DNA of 64,000 nucleotides from Panagrolaimus kolymaensis (lineage: Eukaryota > Nematoda > Chromadorea > Rhabditida > Panagrolaimidae), in the NCBI GenBank assembly GCA_028622995.1, contig JAJQJQ010000020.1:682001-746000 (forward strand), written 5' to 3'. Every line of letters begins with the position of its first letter. Position 1 is the stretch's first letter. Of the stretch, positions 58,317 to 64,000 are shown in pieces. Under the pieces are notes generated by a model. It saw only the letters and a list, made by a program, of their open reading frames with translations. It was not told the origin of the DNA and made no database searches. Both the position numbers and the translations under genes were made by a program.

Positions 58317-59983
58317 TTATACGGATACTTTTCTAGGAACGATATAATACTTTGGATTTGCGGGGTATAAATGAGTTTTCCAATCAAGGCAAAAAAAGCA
58401 TCGTTTAAACTTTTGAATAATTGATTCATTATCTTTGATATTTTCGAGCTCTTGTATGAACATTGTATCTTGATTTGGTGAGAAATCAATTCGTTCAGCA
58501 GATTTTAAAAAATCTGGAGGGATATCATCGATCGATGGAAATCTTACACGTTTCTTTATTCCCTCTTTCTTTGCCGCACTTTTCAATAATTTAAGTTTGC
58601 TCAAATTGATGTAAGTTGAAAATGTTTTTCCTGTAAATTTATCAATAACAAGGACATTGTTAACTTGGCTGCGATAAAATGGCGTCTTTTCTGGAACTAC
58701 ATCCATTTTGAGAGAGAGATGAAGAGCTTCAATACAAAAATTAGTTTTGATTCGTAAAATTTCTTTCTCAGCTTTCAACCGAAAATCTTTAGAAATCTAA
58801 AAATGGAATTGTTAAAGGTAAGATTTGGCTTTTGACTCACTGCAAGAGTGATAAGGGTAATGATGGTAATTAATTGAAAGATTCTGTAAAAAATTCTTTC
58901 AAATAAATCATATTCGCTCAAATTGTTTCCAACATGGAAGAACTTTGTTACTGTATCAATCACAAAATCCTCGGACGTAGTGTTTGCGTTGCTCTAAAAC
59001 TTTTAGTTTTACGAAATTTTTGAGGTTATCTTGTTACCATTGCTGCTAAATAGCTATTTTCAGTTAAAATTTGGAAGCAAAACGAAAAACATAGCAGCAA
59101 TAAAATCCAAATTAAAATTGCTTTACAAAAATGTTTAATCATTTTTGACATAATCACTATGTAAATGCCAAATGGAGAATTTCTAAGAACACGAAGTAAT
59201 AAGATTGAAGAGGATAGCAAAGCCAGTAATGAAAGGATTCGATAAAAGGTTTCCTAAAATTAGCGATCGGGGGTTATTATTGTTAGCATTGGCTTTAATG
59301 CATCCTTACGATTGTGTGAGAATAATTTAAAAAGGTTGCTATCGTTGGAAACCAAAAATATACAAATGTAATAAAATATGTAAAGAAAGAAAATCCATAA
59401 GCAATCCAAAAGCAATAACATCGAAGAAACTTTCCATAGGTGTGTTCTCTTTCATGCTTTAATGTTGCTTGAACCACCTAAAACCCTTATTAATATTTAT
59501 ATATCAATCAAATTTAACTCCAAATAAAAAAGGTTTACCAAAATAAATGCAAATCCAAAGAATAATATGGTAGCTAAAAATAAATTTAAAATTGTTGGAG
59601 GTTGAATTAAAGCCGAAAACACTAAATAAAGATTCAATATGTGTAATAAAATAAATCCAATATACATGAATGCAAAATTAAATAAAGTTTCGTTGAGGTA
59701 ATTAAAGATATATGGATGCTTTATAATATTCCATTGACCCGCATCTTTAAGATTTTTTAATACAACCAGGCTTAAACTAAATCGAGAATAAGCCAAAACA
59801 TAAATATCGAGATGTTTGGCTTCGTTTTTGAATAAAAATGTTCGCTCATTAAGTTTTTCAAGATCATCCTTTCTGAAATTTTTTTTTGAGAAACTATGTA
59901 CCTTAAAGGATTTAAACAAAAAAAACTAACATTTTTTCTTCTACGATGGCACTTGTTACGGTAGCAGTAGAAATTTTTTTCAT
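58317..59983 (-). CDS. TRPA-like cation channel core without ankyrin repeats
   Basis: Six exons (59945-59983 tentative, 59539-59901, 59310-59477, 59038-59253, 58841-58993, 58317-58796) give about 472 aa. KHPYIFNYLNETLFNFAF leads into S1. Further hydrophobic segments follow, and RVLRNSPFGIYIVIMSKMIK then AILIWILLLLCFSFCF is the S4-S5 linker and S5 pattern of TRP channels, closest to TRPA. A pore-like stretch (VTKFFHVGNNLSEYDLF), S6 and a helical cytosolic tail rich in Lys/Arg complete it. TRPA channels normally carry a dozen or more ankyrin repeats before S1; here only about 50 residues precede it. Either the gene is a genuine short form, or it is truncated; no upstream ankyrin exons are seen before the next gene. 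Confidence 0.65.
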
Positions 59984-60885
59984 AACTAAAAAAATATCAA
60001 CAACAAATTTTTTTTAAACAAAGTGGATAATAAAAAAGAAAAAGAAGAAGAAGCTTAATCAATGTTGATTTCAATCACTTTTAATTGTCATGTGTTTTGT
60101 TTGAGTTGAAATTGATTGAAAAAATATTTCTCGCTTTAATTTATAAAAAAAAAACAAATTCACACATAAATTTACTGTCGTTGTTGTTGCATAACAAAAT
60201 CACGTTTAAAAAAAATTGTTTTTGTTTTAATTAACCAAGATTTTTATTATTTTTTTGAGATTGATTAATTGGTGATAGTGAAAATGAGTAATATTTGTAA
60301 TTCAAAAGCGTTTTTTGAAGAAAAAAGGGAAATAATGGAAGAAAATGGATGTAAAACTTTTGTCGTAGTTTTCAAAGCATTGGCAAGCAAGCAAGCATGA
60401 TGATGGACATTCGATAAAAAAATTTTCTTCTTTTCTTATTTTTTTTTTTTGCCATTTGTTGGGACGACAGTTGGTTGATGTCATTATCTGCTTTTTTGTT
60501 TTGTTTTAAACCAACTCTTTTAGTAACAACAGCAATAAATAAGTTTACGAAAGAAGAAATTTGGCAGAGATTTAAGAAAAAGATGCATGGACGGATTTGA
60601 GAAAAAAGTGCATAAAACTTTATTATTGCAAATTGAAAGATGGTAAATTCCTTTAACAAAGATTAAAGAAAACTTTAATTCTATTTTGACAAGGTTTTTT
60701 AATAGCAACGGAATTATTAAATAAACATCAAACCAAGGCAATCCCTATGATAACATATAAAGATACAGTAGCTCCACGTCATCACTTCTCTCATCAATTA
60801 TTTTTTCTATAGAACACAGTTAAAAAAGTTTTGTTTTTAAATTTATTTACAAATTAAAATCATACAAAATAAATTTTGAAAACAT
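59984..60885. other. Intergenic between TRP-like and kinase genes
   Basis: AT-rich. Minus-strand ORFs at 60302-60741 are phenylalanine/lysine-rich, overlap each other in different frames and have no splice support. Nothing else. Confidence 0.5.
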
Positions 60886-62673
60886 TTAAGGCTTTGGCAT
60901 TTTATCTTTCTTTTTCTTCTTTTTTTCTTTCACGTTTTCAGTAGATCCACTAGTGCTTGTAGCTTGAGTAGTTTCGACGGTTTCCTTCTTTTCTTTAGGC
61001 TTCTTTGTGGATCGTCCCAAACTTTTATCTGAAGCCGGTGTTGATGATGCTGGAATACTTGAAGTTGAAATCTTTCTTCCTTTTGCTTTTTTGCTAGCTT
61101 TTTCACTTTGACCATTTTGCTTTGCATCAGCAGACTTCTTCTTTCGGATTTTTCTTGGATCACTGAGAGATTTGCGAGGCTGATTTCTTGGTGGTGGTTC
61201 AGAATGTTTTGAAAGTTCAGCAGCTATTTGAACAAAGTCCGGGCGTTCTTTAGGTTGAGTGAGCCAGCAACGTTTCATGAGATCAGCGATAGGTTCAGGA
61301 GTGTTCTTTGGAGGTGGAAGACGATAATTTTGAACGACGATTTTAGCACGAACTTGCATGTTTGTAAGCCCTTGATATGGAGCTTCACCATTCCCATAAA
61401 TTTCAAATAGAAGGATTCCAAATGCCCAAACATCGCTAAAAAGTAATCATTTTAAGCTTCAAAAAATGTATTTTAAGCTTACGTCTTATGAGAATAGATT
61501 CGTTTTTGCATTGTTTCAATTGCTAACCATTTGATTGGAACCTTCTTGAGTTCAGGAACAACCATTTCAGGTATTTTTTCAGCCATTCCGAAGTCGCCAA
61601 CTTTGATGCTAAGATTTGAAGTGAGCATACAGTTGCGAGCAGCGATATCTGAAAAAAAGCATTTGATTTACTAACAAAACTGCGTATACATAAAAAAACA
61701 TACCACGATGGATGATGCTTGATTTTTCCAAATATGCCATTCCTTGAGCAGCTTCGAAAGCGAAACGAGATTTTCGTGCGAGTTTGATTTTATCCTAAAA
61801 ATTAAAGTTAAAGGTAAATAAAAAGTCTTTATATACACAAATAAAGCTTACCTTTAACTTTTTCAAATGACCAAGGAGACTTCCACCATTGCAGATTTCC
61901 ATTGCAAGTAAGACAGGCTGTCCACACGTAGCAACTCCGAAGACTCTGACGATGTTAGGATGTTCAAGTTTCTGCATGACGCGAGCTTCTTTGAGGAATT
62001 CCAGCTTTGATTCTAAGTTGACTTTGTTGTGCATTGTTTTGATGGCCACAGGAAATGAGAAACCTTGATTTCCATCAGTTGATTTGAGACGAGCAATGTA
62101 TACTTCACCGAAGGCGCCTTCACCAAGTTTGCGACCAAATCGGGCTTGAGAATGAAGGAAGATCCAAGGTGGCCGATAAATAGGCTTGATGAGAATGTCA
62201 CCAGATGAATGAATTGGCATCTTGAGTGTTACCATGTTGATGAGAAGCTCGGAGACTGATGGGTACTAAAAATTCATATGTATAAGCATACTAAAAATAT
62301 AAAGTAAAATGATTACTTTTGTGGTTCCAGGCAGACAAAATTGACCATCTTTGAATTTGATTGGAAGGTTCTTGAAGCCATTTTTTGTTTTGACCGTTAC
62401 AACGACCTTTCGTCCACTTAGAAGTTCGACGTTGCGGATGATGAAGTCACCAGGATTTGAGAGGAATATTTCAATATCTTCAAATGGTAGAGAACCATAA
62501 AAGAGACCACCGTAAAGCTTCATTTCTGTAACATCAAGAAGGCATTTTGGTTCACACGAAGAGATTGAAGTTGTTGAGGTTGATGATTTCACAGAAGTTG
62601 CAGATTGATTTGGTTCCAATTTTGGCCGCTTGTGGATTTTTTTCTTTTCTGTCACATTTGCTTTCAACGCCAT
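60886..62673 (-). CDS. SH2-domain tyrosine kinase with long Lys-rich tail
   Basis: Five exons (62317-62673, 61852-62265, 61704-61794, 61483-61648, 60886-61435) give 525 aa. An N-terminal Ser/Lys-rich extension of about 50 residues precedes a divergent SH2 domain (YGGLFYGSLPFEDIEIFL, DFIIRNV with its Arg kept). Kinase motifs: GEGAFGEVY, VAIK, HRDIAARN, DFGM (Met in place of the usual Leu/Phe), PIKWLAIE. About 110 C-terminal residues are Lys/Ser-rich and end in a poly-lysine stretch. It is the same type as the kinase at 37.1 kb but only distantly similar and with different intron positions, so not a recent duplicate. All catalytic residues appear present. Confidence 0.9.
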
Positions 62674-62927
62674 GTTGCAGGAGGAGAGCGAAATCAAAAT
62701 GACGAAAAAAAAGTGTGAAGAAAGCTATATCATTTTTATAGCCGGCGTGACTGAACAACAACAAACATGCAAATTTTAAAAATGATTTTTTTTGTTAAAA
62801 TCTTTGATGAAAAAATTTGGGAGAATTTATAGGACTTTCTTTTCAAGAACCACTTTAGCATTATTTAGCCTTAAAAAATGATTCCAAAAAACTCAATCGA
62901 AAGAACCAAAGTTTTTTCTGGCCGCTG

Positions 62928-63992
62928 CCCAACTCGCGTAATGCCTACTCGTGCCGTACCAACTCGTGCAAAAATATACCCAACTCGTGCAAAAGTTGAC
63001 CCAACTCGTGCAGTTTTTCAAATTTTAGACTCCTAACTCGTGCAAAAAAAAAAAACACCCAACTCTTGCCGAAAATGCACCTAACTCGTGCAAAAAATGA
63101 TCAAAAGGCTTTTATCAATGGATTTTTATGGAAATTAAAAACAAATTTTTATTCTTCAAAGCTTTTTTAAACAATTATTAATATGCCATAGTTTTGACGA
63201 TCCATAGGCTTTCCCTATGGATAAAAATTATCCACATTGTTGTCAAATGCGATAATTTTGACGATCCTTAAGCTTTCCCTATTGATCGAAGTTAATTAAT
63301 ACCTTTATTTATCTTGTTATTTTTAACAATTCATAAATAAATGCATAGACATATTCAAAGATTAATGGAAATGCAAACCATAAGGAAGTCCTTTGATTAA
63401 AAGATTATAGGTGATGTTTACTTTTTTTATGTTTTAGAAGTATGACGAATCGGTATATCTTTTTCAGCTAAAGTTTTTAACTACTGTTGAGGTAAATTAC
63501 TTAACAAATTTATCATTCATAAAACCTTTTGATCAAAATATAATGCAAGCAGTGGTAGTGAATCATTTCACTCGTGTTTTCCCTTTTGTCTCTCAGTTGG
63601 TCGCTTATTCAATAGGTTATGTGCTACGATAATTCTGAAGATATAATAGCCGATTCGATAAAATGCAATCCATAGGGAAGTCCTATGGATGATTAACATC
63701 GATCAATAGGGAAAGTCTATGAATCATCAAAACTATGGCATATTAATAATTGTTTAAAAAAGCTTTGAAGAATAAAAATTTGTTTTTAATTTCCATAAAA
63801 ATCCATTGATAAAAGCCTTTTGATCATTTTTTGCACGAGTTAGGTGCATTTTCGGCACGAGTTGGGTGTTTTTTTTGCACGAGTTGGGAGTCTAAAATTT
63901 GAAAAACTGCACGAGTTGGGTGCATTTTTTGCACGAGTTGGGTACATTTTGCACGAGTTGGTACGGCACGAGTAGGCATTACGCGAGTTGGG
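62928..63992. mobile_element. Fold-back element with arrays of CAACTCGTGC
   Basis: The two ends are inverse copies: it starts CCCAACTCGCGTAATGCC and finishes with the complement ending GCGAGTTGGG. The arms are about 270 bp. Each arm holds seven copies of a CAACTCGTGC-type motif spaced about 15-25 bp, then shared unique sequence. The centre holds further short repeats (CTTTCCCTATGGAT and variants). It has no ORF. The right edge lies 8 bp from the window end, so a target duplication cannot be judged. Confidence 0.8.
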
Positions 63993-64000
63993 TTTTTCCC

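Noticed and set aside
1..64000. CRISPR arrays, bacterial operons or prophage
   Set aside because: The intron-rich genes are eukaryotic, and no regularly spaced direct repeats of CRISPR type were seen.

Overview
The window reads as nuclear DNA of a nematode. It is AT-rich, and the genes are cut by many introns of about 45-60 bp that start GTAAGT/GTATGT and end in T-rich TTTTAG/TTTCAG. Several start codons sit just behind a splice-acceptor-like sequence, as in spliced-leader trans-splicing. The gene content fits: an FLP-33-type FMRFamide-like neuropeptide, a MUT-7-like exonuclease, an F-box-like protein, two short SH2-tyrosine kinases with lysine-rich tails, NDC80, TRAK/Milton and BAP31. I cannot name the species. 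All exon models were built by eye from splice signals and reading frame; none was checked against transcripts.

Layout. 0-7.2 kb is repeat-rich: decayed coding traces, a broken Helitron Rep gene split by a hAT-like miniature element with an 8-bp target duplication, a degenerate tandem repeat and two GC-rich hairpins. 7.5-15.7 kb (+ strand) holds a mut-7/EXD3-like gene, a BED-BTB-BACK-Kelch gene with a palindromic miniature element in one intron, and an F-box-like gene. 16.4-24.8 kb (- strand) is a tandem cluster of three large P-loop GTPase genes. Two of them share a three-exon structure and an SNTX/MACPF-like N-terminus, and carry a nearly identical 0.7-kb GTPase tract. 26.9-29.7 kb (+) holds BAP31 and flp-33. 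30.1-43.99 kb (-) holds a two-SH3 protein, a double-zinc-ribbon tail-anchored protein, NDC80, an SH2-kinase and TRAK.

44-52 kb is a long low-complexity non-coding stretch, probably the TRAK promoter and 5' intron region. Exons at 52.1-52.4 kb end in the phase needed to join TRAK exon 2. A segment of that locus is copied at 56.5-56.9 kb. Between the copies lie a Ser/Thr/Pro-rich gene and a second, very GC-rich hAT-like element. Two divergent copies of rpl-41 follow at 57.1 and 57.9 kb. After them come a TRPA-like channel without ankyrin repeats and a second SH2-kinase (both -), and a fold-back element of about 1.07 kb fills the right edge.

How the genes relate: most are ordinary single-copy cellular genes (kinetochore, mitochondrial transport, ER, ribosome, neuropeptide, kinase signalling) rather than one pathway. 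The parts that look locally evolved are the GTPase cluster, the TRAK 5' region with its segmental duplication, the rpl-41 inverted pair and the set of non-autonomous DNA elements. MUT-7 in C. elegans silences transposons, but its closeness to the elements here is probably coincidence.
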